DNA from: Krumholzibacterium sp965370495
Lineage (GTDB): Bacteria; Krumholzibacteriota; Krumholzibacteriia; Krumholzibacteriales; Krumholzibacteriaceae
Length of the DNA: 11,271 bases
Assembly (NCBI GenBank): GCA_965370495.1
Contig: CBDUUV010000082.1
Coordinates: 1-11,271 of the forward strand
Reading direction: 5' to 3'
Positions 1-6,791 of the stretch are shown one piece after another (within the stretch, counting starts at the first letter, position 1; every line of letters starts with the position of its first letter). Position numbers and translations under genes: made by a program. Under the pieces are notes generated by a model. That model ran no database searches. It was not told where the DNA came from and saw nothing but the letters and a program-made list of their open reading frames with translations.

Positions 1-1713
1 AACAAATCCGTGCCCGGCAGCTACTTTCCTCATCATATCATTGAGAATATAATCGAGATACGAACACAGGTGGGGATCATGGACAAAGCAGTTCAACAGT
101 TTCTCGGGAACCCTGAAAAGCTCTCCCCGGTGAACGTCGTCGCCAGTAACATCGATCTCCACTTTTCTGCGCATCCGCCGAAGGCGCCTGTTGAGGTTAC
201 GGTCGCACAGTTCCTCGGCGAGTCTCTGCGACTCATATATATGAAGAAGACACTCATCCCTGTTTCCAAGTGTATCCTCGATCCTGGCAAGCAGAAAATG
301 GCTGTTGGCAAGATCACCGAACTCCTCGGTCCTTTCAAAGAATGAAAGTGTTTCACTGACGAGTTTCCTGGCTATGACTATCGATTTCCTCTTGTTGCGT
401 TTAACAAGAAGTTCACCTAGTACCACACCTGATATATGAGCATCGTAGGGATTATTGACCGACAGGAAGGTCCCGATGCTCTTGTTGATATATTTTTCCG
501 CATCCACTTTGTCATGCACCAGGGCATACGCCTGTCCAAGAATCCTCTCTATAAAACCTATCTCGTGGAGTTCCCCCACTTTTTTACATATTTTCAGTGC
601 CTTATTACCGAGAGAGATGACCTGTTCCGGTTTTTTCTGAACGAGGTATACATACATCATCCTGCGTATTACCTCAGCGACGATATCGTTGACCGGCGAT
701 ATCTTCTTTGCTCCTGAGAAAGCGATTGTATAATTCTCGAGGGCGCCTGTGATATTCCCCTTACCCAGTATGAGATCACCGACAAACTCGTCGGCAAGCG
801 CGATCTCCCTCTTGTAATCCCTTCTTTCAGCCAGAACTCTCGCCTCAAGGAGGTGCTTTTCAGCAGCGAGCAGATTCCCGGTCTGGATTTCCTTTACACC
901 GAGCATAAGTGTCGCTCTGGTATATTTGAGATCGTCACCGATCCTTTTAGCCATGGTCCGGGCCGAAACAAAAGAACTCTCCGCATTTGCAAAATCGCGT
1001 TTTTTAAGATGTACTATACCAAGGTTGAGAGTCACGCGGACACGGTGCTGGGTCAACCCGATTTTCTCGCAGATAACCAGCGCCTTGTTCAGAAACTGAA
1101 GCGCCCTGCCCCATCGGCAGGCGTTCTTGTGAAAAAGGCCCAGGTTGTTGAGAACATATGACTCGCCAACAGAATCATTTACCCTGCGGTAGGACGAAAG
1201 GGCATCGAGGAAGAACTGCTCAGCCTCTTCACAGCGTCCCAACCTGAAATAACAGTTCGCTATAAGCAACTGGGTATGAGCTACTTCCCTGTGCTGGTCA
1301 CTGGTCCTCAGTATCCTGTACGCGGTGCACCCTTCACGAAGAGCTTCCTTGATTTCACCACGCTTGCGCATGATTATCGCTCTTCTGCAAGCTATGGTAC
1401 CCTTGCCAATAATATCATCAGCAGCGCAATATGATGAGGCGCTTTCCAGAAATGTCATAGCCTCACGCAGAAGCCCCCTCTTCCTGTAACAGTCGCTGAT
1501 TTTGCGATATAGATGCACCCGACCCTCAGGTTCCACGGGAAGCAATTGAATCTTCTGGAGGGCCTTTTCGTAATATTCCAGAGCAACGGAATAATTCTCC
1601 GTGGCCAGATGCATGTCTCCAAGTTCCTCCTCGGAACTTACAGGCTTGTACTGGCGTCCGGATCGGTTATTCTCGTATTCGAAATATTCTTTTCCGTGCG
1701 GACCGTCTGGCAT
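1..1713 (-). CDS. TPR-repeat protein, probably the N-terminal part of a TPR-GAF signalling regulator (3' truncated by window edge)
   Basis: This is an unbroken minus-strand frame of 571 codons from ATG at 1713 to the window edge, with no stop in the window. A GGGAG Shine-Dalgarno sits 7 nt before the ATG. The protein is almost wholly helical TPR-type repeats. Clear units include 'ATENYSVALEYYEKAL' (about 37-52), 'CYFRLGRCEEAEQFFLDAL' (154-172), 'LGLFHKNACRWGRALQFLNK' (191-210), 'LGIVHLKKRDFANAESSF' (231-248) and 'FVGDLILGKGNITGALENY' (310-328). After a basic stretch (509-517, RRLRRMRRK), residues 530-571 end in 'AGHGFV', which resembles the start of a GAF domain ('AxRGFL'). In many bacteria TPR-GAF modules continue into a sigma-54 AAA+ domain or a histidine kinase; which one applies here lies outside the window. 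There is no signal peptide or membrane segment, so it is cytoplasmic. It lies 55 bp after a small secreted-protein gene and may be cotranscribed with it. The repeat assignment is secure; the GAF reading is inference. Confidence 0.85.
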   Translation of the reverse strand, partial: MPDGPHGKEYFEYENNRSGRQYKPVSSEEELGDMHLATENYSVALEYYEKALQKIQLLPVEPEGRVHLYRKISDCYRKRGLLREAMTFLESASSYCAADDIIGKGTIACRRAIIMRKRGEIKEALREGCTAYRILRTSDQHREVAHTQLLIANCYFRLGRCEEAEQFFLDALSSYRRVNDSVGESYVLNNLGLFHKNACRWGRALQFLNKALVICEKIGLTQHRVRVTLNLGIVHLKKRDFANAESSFVSARTMAKRIGDDLKYTRATLMLGVKEIQTGNLLAAEKHLLEARVLAERRDYKREIALADEFVGDLILGKGNITGALENYTIAFSGAKKISPVNDIVAEVIRRMMYVYLVQKKPEQVISLGNKALKICKKVGELHEIGFIERILGQAYALVHDKVDAEKYINKSIGTFLSVNNPYDAHISGVVLGELLVKRNKRKSIVIARKLVSETLSFFERTEEFGDLANSHFLLARIEDTLGNRDECLLHIYESQRLAEELCDRNLNRRLRRMRRKVEIDVTGDDVHRGELFRVPEKLLNCFVHDPHLCSYLDYILNDMMRKVAAGHGFV

Positions 1714-1768
1714 CGATATACTCCCAACAGTGGCAAAATCGGGTTAATACAACGCCCGAAAAGAACAA

Positions 1769-2083
1769 CTAAAAATTATTTTTCCTGACAGGGCACCCGG
1801 GAGGAATGACATCTATATCATCATTATTATCCGGGTTGATCCTGCCATCAGCAAGATCATCCGCGTCGCCGCCGACCAGCTGATCATCGGCATCGTCAAC
1901 CGTAAATCCCTGTCCTGCATACCTGCCATCAAACGTCCTGATGAAAAGAACAAGATAGCGATAGAACACTGCAGAAACAGAGACAGCCTGGTGGTTGATA
2001 ACCGGCGAAGATGCCAGTACGGGGGCAGCAGCTGAAATTGCAAGGAACGATGTCACCAAGAGCAGAAGAATTACTTTCTTCAT
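1769..2083 (-). CDS. Small secreted Asp-rich hypothetical protein
   Basis: The protein has 104 residues starting at the ATG that gives MKKVILLLLV. A GGGAGGAG Shine-Dalgarno lies upstream. An in-frame ATG three codons earlier is too close to that site to be preferred. Residues 1-24 form a textbook Sec signal peptide (KK, a long Leu/Val/Ile core, then VLA|SS), so the product is exported. The mature part has about 80 residues. Residues 27-60 are moderately hydrophobic, and residues 61-92 are very rich in Asp and Asn (DDADD, GGDADD, NPDNNDDID). It ends in IPPGCPVRKNNF with a single Cys (C97). The acidic segment loosely recalls Ca-binding Asp repeats but fits no precise motif, and I recognise no family. 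The gene follows its own candidate promoter and precedes the TPR-protein gene by 55 bp. The signal peptide is clear; the C-terminal half rests only on an open frame. Confidence 0.65.
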   Translation of the reverse strand: MKKVILLLLVTSFLAISAAAPVLASSPVINHQAVSVSAVFYRYLVLFIRTFDGRYAGQGFTVDDADDQLVGGDADDLADGRINPDNNDDIDVIPPGCPVRKNNF

Positions 2084-2101
2084 CAGTACCATCTCCTCCC
2101 T

Positions 2102-2118
2102 TGAAGCTATACGCTTCA
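2102..2118 (-). promoter_or_regulatory. 5' UTR hairpin just upstream of the ribosome-binding site
   Basis: The minus-strand transcript reads TGAAGC, a 5-nt loop GTATA, then GCTTCA: a perfect 6-bp stem. The strong AGGGAGGAG ribosome-binding site begins directly after it. It could stabilise the mRNA or influence initiation of the small secreted protein; no regulator is implied by the sequence. Confidence 0.35.
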
Positions 2119-2153
2119 TAAACACACATCAGACCCATAACACCCACATGCTG

Positions 2154-2182
2154 AATCTAACATGTGTGGAACAGTAAGTCAA
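2154..2182 (-). promoter_or_regulatory. Candidate sigma-70-type promoter for the small secreted protein and TPR gene
   Basis: On the minus strand TTGACT (2182-2177, 5/6 to consensus) is separated by 17 bp from TAGATT (2159-2154, 4/6). Transcription would start near 2147, giving a 5' UTR of about 65 nt before the ATG at 2083. A 7-bp inverted repeat (CACACAT 2123-2129 and ATGTGTG 2162-2168) brackets the -10 element and could be an operator. This was read by eye only. Confidence 0.45.
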
Positions 2183-2291
2183 ACAAATAAACAGAAAAAG
2201 TCGTTGAAGGATCAGGAGTTAACCGATTTGTCTGAATTTTTTCAAGATATATTAACAGCCATTTCAGGAACAACTCAATCTTCGAACCCTG

Positions 2292-3671
2292 TCAATCTTC
2301 ACCGCCACCGGAATCATGCCTGATGTCGATTCCAAACTTTTCGATCTTCTTGTAGAGATTACTCCTCTGCATACCCAGTTGCCTCGCTGTCCTGGAAACA
2401 TTGCCGCTATTCTCACGCAACTTCCTGGTGAGATATTCCTTTTCTGTTACATCCTTAAAATCCTGATAGGTCTTTGCTCCAAAAGAATCATCGAGACCGG
2501 TTTTGCCGCGCGGAAGATCTAGTATCGGCAGGTCTTTGCGTGCTATCGTATCTGAGGGAACAAGTATGCATAGCCTCTCGATCATATTCCGCAGTTCCCT
2601 CACATTCCCCGGCCATGCATAACCCTCAAAGGCATCGTATACCTCGTGAGACAACTTTTTAACAGTGATCCCGAGATCCTCACAAATGAGTACAAGAAAA
2701 TAATCCGCCAGCATCCTGATATCTGATTTCCGTTCACGAAGAGGCGGAATCTCTATGGGAACCACGTTCAGACGGTAATAGAGGTCTTCCCTGAAAACAC
2801 CTTGTCCAGTCTCAGTGAGAAGATTTTTGTTGGATGCGGCAATTACCCTCACATCCACCCTCTTGGTCTCCGAACCACCCACACGCTGAAAAACCGATTC
2901 CTGAAGTATTCTCAGCACCTTGGCTTGCGCTGAAGCACTCATATCACCGACTTCGTCGAGAAAAAGCGTTCCCCCGTCAGCAAGCTCGAACTTGCCGATT
3001 CTCTGCGAAACGGCTCCCGTAAACGAACCCTTTTCATGTCCGAACAACTCGCTTTCGATAAGTTCTTCAGGAATCGCAGCACAGTTGACCTCTATAAACG
3101 CCTGTTCGCTCCGGTTACTCAGCTCATAGAGTTTCCTGGCAACAAGTTCTTTTCCGGTGCCGTTTTCACCCGTAATAAGAACCCTGGCGTTTGTCGGAGC
3201 TACACGGCTTATCGTCTCCATGATATGAAAAATCGACTTGTGATTTCCTATAAGCTCCGTCCTGCCACTCACCTCTTTTTTGAGCCTGACATTCTGCCGT
3301 GAGAGTTCATACTGTTTGATACCATTTCTGATCGTTAGAAGAAGCCTCTCCAGATCAATCGGTTTTTCTATGAAATCAAAAGCACCGAGTTTTGTTGCCT
3401 CAACGGCGGTAGCAATATTTCCATGGCCTGATATAATAACGACAGGAAGGTCCGGTTGTCTTTTCTTTATCTTTTCGAGGACTTCAAGCCCATCCATCCC
3501 GGGCATCTTGATATCAAGAAGTACGATATCTATACGTTCACTCGATACGAGATCGAGTGCTATCTCACCGTCCGGAGCAGTAAACGTCCCGTATTTCTCG
3601 TATGAAAGAAGCTTGTCCAGCGAAATCCGGATACTCTCTTCATCATCTACAATAAGGATATATTTACTCAT
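2292..3671 (-). CDS. NtrC/NtrX-type sigma-54-dependent response regulator
   Basis: A 459-residue transcriptional activator with the full three-domain layout. The receiver domain (about 1-120) has the acidic pocket D9/D10, phospho-acceptor D53 ('LLDIKMPGMDG'), S81 and K103 ('EKP'). The AAA+ domain (about 138-375) has Walker A GENGTGKE (168-175), sigma-54 contact loop GSFTGA (215-220, the Ser variant of GAFTGA), Walker B TLFLDE (235-240), candidate Arg fingers R294 and R300, and WPGNVREL (353-360). The C-terminal Fis-like helix-turn-helix (about 415-447) contains 'GMQRSNLYKKIEKFGI', resembling NtrX-type proteins. When phosphorylated it should open sigma-54 promoters. No histidine kinase is in the window, so its partner is unknown. 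Its ATG lies inside the end of the Ppx/GppA gene (8-nt overlap, ATGAGTAA), implying translational coupling. No convincing sigma-54 site was found nearby. All key residues are present. Confidence 0.95.
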   Translation of the reverse strand: MSKYILIVDDEESIRISLDKLLSYEKYGTFTAPDGEIALDLVSSERIDIVLLDIKMPGMDGLEVLEKIKKRQPDLPVVIISGHGNIATAVEATKLGAFDFIEKPIDLERLLLTIRNGIKQYELSRQNVRLKKEVSGRTELIGNHKSIFHIMETISRVAPTNARVLITGENGTGKELVARKLYELSNRSEQAFIEVNCAAIPEELIESELFGHEKGSFTGAVSQRIGKFELADGGTLFLDEVGDMSASAQAKVLRILQESVFQRVGGSETKRVDVRVIAASNKNLLTETGQGVFREDLYYRLNVVPIEIPPLRERKSDIRMLADYFLVLICEDLGITVKKLSHEVYDAFEGYAWPGNVRELRNMIERLCILVPSDTIARKDLPILDLPRGKTGLDDSFGAKTYQDFKDVTEKEYLTRKLRENSGNVSRTARQLGMQRSNLYKKIEKFGIDIRHDSGGGED

Positions 3672-4797
3672 CTATGCAGTACCCTCCCGGTACTATGCCA
3701 TCCGATAACACGACCCCCCACCTGAGGTCTCTCGTAACGGCCTGAAAACTGTTTATCTTCAGGCATCGCATGATCGCCCGCACAAGAACGAGTCCGGGGA
3801 TCAGAAGATCGATTCTCTCTTTCGCCAGAGGAAGCCGATACTGCATTCCCCGCGCGTAGAGGCGGGCAAGCCTTCTGCCCGCCAGACCAAGATCCTGGAT
3901 GGCCACTTCCGACAGTTCAACGAATGCGGGCGATCTCCTTGCCATGTATCCCAGGATACCGGCAAGACTGACCGCCGTTCCCCCTGTGAATAATATTGTA
4001 GATGTTTCTGTCCATTCGGGCAAGTAAGAAACATGCCTGCCACAATCTTTGGCCATTTCTTTATTGGGTCCGGGAATGGATCCCGGCTCGCTGAACGATC
4101 CTCTTTCATCAACATATCCGAGCCTGGATTCCAATTCCCTCTGCAATCTTCTGACCTGCCTGTTCATCATCGCCCCACTGCCAGCGACTCCACGGTACCT
4201 TTCCGCAAGTGCCTTGACTCTGTGAGTTCCCCACAGAAATTTTGTGAAGCCTTCAATCCCTGCGGCTCGCCCCGGTTTTCCAGTTCGCCCCCATGCCACC
4301 TCTGTACTGGTGCCACCGGGGTCCACAAGAACAATACCCCTGTCGTTGCCCGGATCATGTTTAAAACCACTATCCGAATCTTTGCCTGAACCATGCTCTA
4401 CAAGCGAAGCCGCCCCGGCAAGACCCAGCGCGGCCTCTCCCCGGTGCGAAAGAACAGATACGGGCAGGTTGACCCTTTCTTCGAATCTCGAGACGATTTC
4501 ACCGGCATTTCCGGCTGCCCTGATGACGTTGGTGCCGATAAGAACGGGTGTCTTACAACCGAGTCGGCTGGCTTCATTGACAAGTTCTTCGAGAGCATCC
4601 GCAGCGTCATTTACCCTGATATCCGGTATGAAGCCCAGGCTCAAAAGATCCTCACCCCACCCAAGATACCTTCTATCTTCATGGGATGATAAAATCTCTG
4701 TTGCCCCTCCGGAGAATACACCTTCGACCGTGAGAAGCCTGAAATAGCTGCTTCCCATATCTATACAGGCCCTGATCTCGTTATTTGTGCTGGACAT
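3664..4797 (-). CDS. Ppx/GppA family phosphatase (exopolyphosphatase / pppGpp phosphohydrolase-like)
   Basis: The protein has 377 residues from the ATG giving MSSTNNEIRA; in-frame ATGs further upstream would run into the divergent rlmN gene and lack family similarity. It has the ASKHA fold signature of Ppx/GppA: first phosphate loop 'CIDMGSSYFRLL' (11-22), 'GTNVIRAAGNAGEIVSRF' (88-105), E121 in 'RGEAALGL' at the place of the catalytic Glu, second phosphate loop 'LVDPGGTSTE' (157-166), and 'TGGTAVSLAG' (271-280). The end, 'RIDLLIPGLVLVRAIM' then 'RDLRWGVVLS', matches the family. Such enzymes remove terminal phosphates from polyphosphate or convert pppGpp to ppGpp; the sequence does not decide which. 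Motif variants (DPGGTSTE for the usual DIGGGSTE, and low-complexity inserts near 131-153 and 230-258) mark a diverged member. It is short and lacks a C-terminal HD domain. It overlaps the downstream sigma-54 response regulator by 8 nt. Confidence 0.9.
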   Translation of the reverse strand: MSSTNNEIRACIDMGSSYFRLLTVEGVFSGGATEILSSHEDRRYLGWGEDLLSLGFIPDIRVNDAADALEELVNEASRLGCKTPVLIGTNVIRAAGNAGEIVSRFEERVNLPVSVLSHRGEAALGLAGAASLVEHGSGKDSDSGFKHDPGNDRGIVLVDPGGTSTEVAWGRTGKPGRAAGIEGFTKFLWGTHRVKALAERYRGVAGSGAMMNRQVRRLQRELESRLGYVDERGSFSEPGSIPGPNKEMAKDCGRHVSYLPEWTETSTILFTGGTAVSLAGILGYMARRSPAFVELSEVAIQDLGLAGRRLARLYARGMQYRLPLAKERIDLLIPGLVLVRAIMRCLKINSFQAVTRDLRWGVVLSDGIVPGGYCIDE

Positions 4798-4818
4798 TCT
4801 GAAATCTTCTCTTATCAT
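4791..4818 (+). promoter_or_regulatory. Candidate sigma-70-type promoter for rlmN
   Basis: TGGACA (4791-4796, 5/6 to consensus) is spaced 16 bp from TATCAT (4813-4818, 5/6). The predicted start near 4825 gives a leader of about 20 nt with AAGGAGG at 4831. The -35 element covers the start codon of the divergent ppx gene (4795-4797), so polymerase bound here could interfere with ppx initiation. This was read by eye only. Confidence 0.45.
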
Positions 4819-4843
4819 TCCTACCTGTATAAGGAGGACGCTT

Positions 4844-5875
4844 TTGGAAAAACGAAATATCAAGAACCTCTCTATCGCTGAAATATCAGAGGCTATCACC
4901 GCGATCGGGGAAAAACGGCACCGCAGGACTCAGATCCTTCAATGGCTGTACCAGAAAGGCGTAACGGATTTTTCCGCGATGACCAACCTTTCCAAACCAC
5001 TCAGACAGAAGCTGGACAACCTTTTCGAAATCAGAGACCTCAAGGTCAAGGGAAGTGTAGCGTCGAAAGAGGACAAGAGCCAGAAGTTTCTTTTTGAGAC
5101 AAAAGACGGCCATCTTATTGAAACTGTCTTGATGGAGGCGAGAGGAAACTATACGATTTGCGTTTCCAGCCAGATCGGATGCCCGCTCGGTTGCGTTTTC
5201 TGCAGCACAGGTTCGGGTGGATTCGAACGGAATCTGCGATCAGACGAGATACTGAATCAGGTCCTCTTCTTTAAAAAAAACTACATACCTCCCAGGCGCA
5301 GATACAATATCGTTTTCATGGGGATGGGCGACCCGCTTCTCAATTTCGATAATGTGAGCAGGGCGCTGGAGATCATCAACAAGATCGATGGATTCGCGCT
5401 TGGAGAAAAAAGGATCACGGTCAGCACGGCAGGTTTTCCCGATCAAATCAGGTCGATCACGGACTCTCCTCTTAAATTCGGATTGGCTGTTTCGCTCAAC
5501 GCGACATCGGAAACCTCAAGGAGACAGCTGATGCCCGCCGCGGGCGGGCTCCATAAAACACTTGATGCTGCTGAACATTTCGCAGCCGCAAGAAAAACGA
5601 GAACAACGATCGAATATGTTCTACTCGCTGATGTCAACGATACGCGTGAAGATGCCAGGCGTCTGTCTGCGCTGACAACAGGCAGGCCGTTCAAAATCAA
5701 CCTGATTCCTTTCAATGAGTGGAAGGGTTGCGAATTCAGGAGACCATCGGAAAAAGCAGTAAATGACTTTATCCGGATCCTGCTTCCAAAAGCACCGGCA
5801 GTAACTGTGAGGCGAAGCCAGGGAAACGACATCAGCGCCGCATGCGGACAACTGCGTATGCGGCGAAAAGCCTGA
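4844..5875 (+). CDS. rlmN: Dual-specificity 23S rRNA/tRNA adenine-C2 methyltransferase RlmN
   Basis: A radical-SAM enzyme that methylates C2 of A2503 in 23S rRNA, and A37 of some tRNAs in characterised members, in the cytoplasm. The start is TTG at 4844, because AAGGAGG (4831-4837) is ideally spaced before it and the protein then begins MEKRNIKNLS. An ATG 19 codons upstream lies in the ppx start region and has no such site. The product has 343 residues, typical for the family. The 4Fe-4S motif CxxxCxxC is C113, C117 and C120 in 'QIGCPLGCVFCSTG'. C106 ('TICVSS') and the methyl-carrying C334 ('ISAACGQL') match the two mechanistic Cys of E. coli RlmN (C118 and C355). 'MGMGDPLLN' (SAM-binding), 'RITVSTAG' and 'LAVSLNA' are also present. 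An N-terminal helical RNA-binding region (about 8-60) precedes the barrel. Every catalytic residue is intact. Confidence 0.96.
   Translation: MEKRNIKNLSIAEISEAITAIGEKRHRRTQILQWLYQKGVTDFSAMTNLSKPLRQKLDNLFEIRDLKVKGSVASKEDKSQKFLFETKDGHLIETVLMEARGNYTICVSSQIGCPLGCVFCSTGSGGFERNLRSDEILNQVLFFKKNYIPPRRRYNIVFMGMGDPLLNFDNVSRALEIINKIDGFALGEKRITVSTAGFPDQIRSITDSPLKFGLAVSLNATSETSRRQLMPAAGGLHKTLDAAEHFAAARKTRTTIEYVLLADVNDTREDARRLSALTTGRPFKINLIPFNEWKGCEFRRPSEKAVNDFIRILLPKAPAVTVRRSQGNDISAACGQLRMRRKA
5836..5865 (+). terminator. GC-rich hairpin at the 3' end of rlmN (possible weak terminator)
   Basis: CGCCGCATGCG (5836-5846) pairs with CGTATGCGGCG (5855-5865) in an 11-bp stem with one G-U pair and an 8-nt loop. 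A TTTTT run follows only at 5877-5881, about 11 nt later, so it is not a canonical intrinsic terminator. It overlaps conserved rlmN codons (the C334 region), so part of the symmetry may be chance. Confidence 0.3.
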
Positions 5876-6212
5876 ATTTTTCTGACATTCACAATCCTCC
5901 AGTATCTCGCTGTCCCTGAGGCCGCTGTACGCGACCGGTCGTGGATTGGAAATGTACTCGAATGGATCTTTCGAAGCAGGCTTGTTCAGGAAAACATTTC
6001 CGTCCGGCGCCGGGAACAACGATCTCTTCGTTTTTCTTCGAATAAACGTGTTCCACATAACTGCAGATAATCAGAAATATCGTATTTTGGGATTGCTTTT
6101 GAGAAATATAATAGTATATTCTCGGCGAAACGGATGGATTCGGAATTGATTTGGTTCAGTTGACCGAAAAAGGCGATGGACGAAACCTATCTAGTTGATC
6201 TTCTCTATTAGG

Positions 6213-6259
6213 GGAATTGTAAGTATTCCGAAAAAATATCTGTTCGGTGTATTTTTTTT
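6213..6259 (+). promoter_or_regulatory. Possible attenuator-like leader structure
   Basis: GGAAT (6213-6217) can pair with ATTCC (6225-6229). CCGAA (6228-6232) can pair with TTCGG (6243-6247), which is followed within 5 nt by eight T residues (6252-6259). The two stems share the CC at 6228-6229, so they exclude each other, as in a terminator/anti-terminator pair. Each stem is only 5 bp, so the structure is weak and unproven. Confidence 0.25.
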
Positions 6260-6270
6260 GATTTGAGGCC

Positions 6271-6284
6271 TACAGGAGGCTGTA
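6271..6284 (+). promoter_or_regulatory. Palindrome placing the Shine-Dalgarno in a hairpin loop, abutting the ATG
   Basis: TACAG (6271-6275), GAGG (6276-6279) and CTGTA (6280-6284) form a perfect 5-bp stem with a 4-nt loop ending exactly at the ATG of the RRM gene. Most of the AGGAGG site lies in the loop. This could present or mask the ribosome-binding site depending on temperature or bound protein; the stem is short. Confidence 0.35.
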
Positions 6285-6584
6285 ATGAAGATTTATGTTG
6301 GGAACATGTCTTTTGACACGGAAGAAAGCGATCTCAGGAAAGCTTTCGAAGAGCACGGAACGGTTGATTCGATAACTATCATCACGGATAGGGACACCGG
6401 CCGCAAGAAGGGTTTCGGTTTCGTCGAGATGTCGAACGACACCGAGGCTCAGGCTGCTATCGACGGCCTGAACGACAAAGAGTTCATGGGTCGCACTCTC
6501 AAGGTCAACACAGCGCGTCCGCGCAACGACAACCGTGGCGGCGGTGGCGGCGGTGGCCGCGGCGGATTCGGTCGCGGATACTAG
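6285..6584 (+). CDS. RRM-domain RNA-binding protein with Gly-rich tail
   Basis: A 99-residue protein with a single RNA recognition motif (about 2-80): RNP2 'IYVGNM' (3-8) and RNP1 'KGFGFVEM' (42-49), both with the aromatic residues that stack on RNA bases. A short tail (about 81-99) is rich in Gly, Arg and Asn (GGGGGGGRGGFGRGY), an RGG-like end. This is the layout of the small bacterial Rbp proteins known from cyanobacteria and many other phyla, several of which are cold-inducible and bind single-stranded RNA. The start is fixed by AGGAGG 5 nt before the ATG. It is a single-gene unit: a long structured leader lies before it and a strong hairpin after it. The role in RNA chaperoning or mRNA control is inferred from the family; targets are unknown. 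Confidence 0.95.
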   Translation: MKIYVGNMSFDTEESDLRKAFEEHGTVDSITIITDRDTGRKKGFGFVEMSNDTEAQAAIDGLNDKEFMGRTLKVNTARPRNDNRGGGGGGGRGGFGRGY

Positions 6585-6643
6585 AGCTTAAGCTCGAGTA
6601 TACCCGGGCGCTGCAGATAGGGTAACGCACCGGTTAAAATAAA

Positions 6644-6671
6644 GAGGGAAACCGGGTATCCGGTTTCCCTC
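6644..6671 (+). terminator. Intrinsic-type hairpin terminator after the RRM gene
   Basis: A perfect 12-bp stem, GAGGGAAACCGG (6644-6655) with CCGGTTTCCCTC (6660-6671), closes on a GTAT loop. On the plus strand the following sequence is GACCTTTTCCC, a weak T tract. On the minus strand the stem is followed directly by TTTATTTT, so the element may terminate in both directions. A separate 12-bp palindrome GAGCTTAAGCTC (6584-6595) sits at the RRM stop codon. Confidence 0.7.
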
Positions 6672-6791
6672 GACCTTTTCCCGTCCTGCCAGAACAAGCC
6701 CGTGAAAAAAACCTTTGCATTTATCGATAACTGTAATAGTGTGGCCTGTGCAATGGGTTACCATTGCCGATCTACGAAAGGAGACTTGTCC

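Larger units (their letters stand above)
5876..6284 (+). other. 409-bp intergenic and leader region upstream of the RRM protein gene
   Basis: No gene is supported here. It becomes AT-rich from about 6040. A perfect TATAAT lies at 6107-6112, but only weak -35 matches precede it; if used, it would give a 5' UTR of about 165 nt, a length often seen for cold-inducible RNA-binding protein genes. The last 75 nt contain overlapping hairpins, a T8 tract and a palindrome around the ribosome-binding site, listed separately. Short open frames on both strands lack ribosome-binding sites. Confidence 0.5.

Noticed and set aside
2279..2295. A GGTTCGAA string on the minus strand that resembles a tRNA T-loop.
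   Set aside because: There is no complementary T-stem, acceptor stem or anticodon arm around it.
460..3455. A shared 14-mer, CGACAGGAAGGTCC, occurring in the TPR gene and the response-regulator gene.
   Set aside because: One such match is expected by chance at this scale, and both copies lie in coding sequence in unrelated proteins.
5876..6058. A minus-strand open frame from ATG 6058 with fairly GC-rich third positions, continuing antisense into rlmN to 5621.
   Set aside because: It has no ribosome-binding site, most of its length is antisense to conserved rlmN codons, and no family is recognisable. A degraded fragment in 5876-6058 cannot be excluded.
5946..6149. Plus-strand 67-codon open frame upstream of the RRM gene.
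   Set aside because: No Shine-Dalgarno, no recognisable domain, and it overlaps the AT-rich leader with the TATAAT box.
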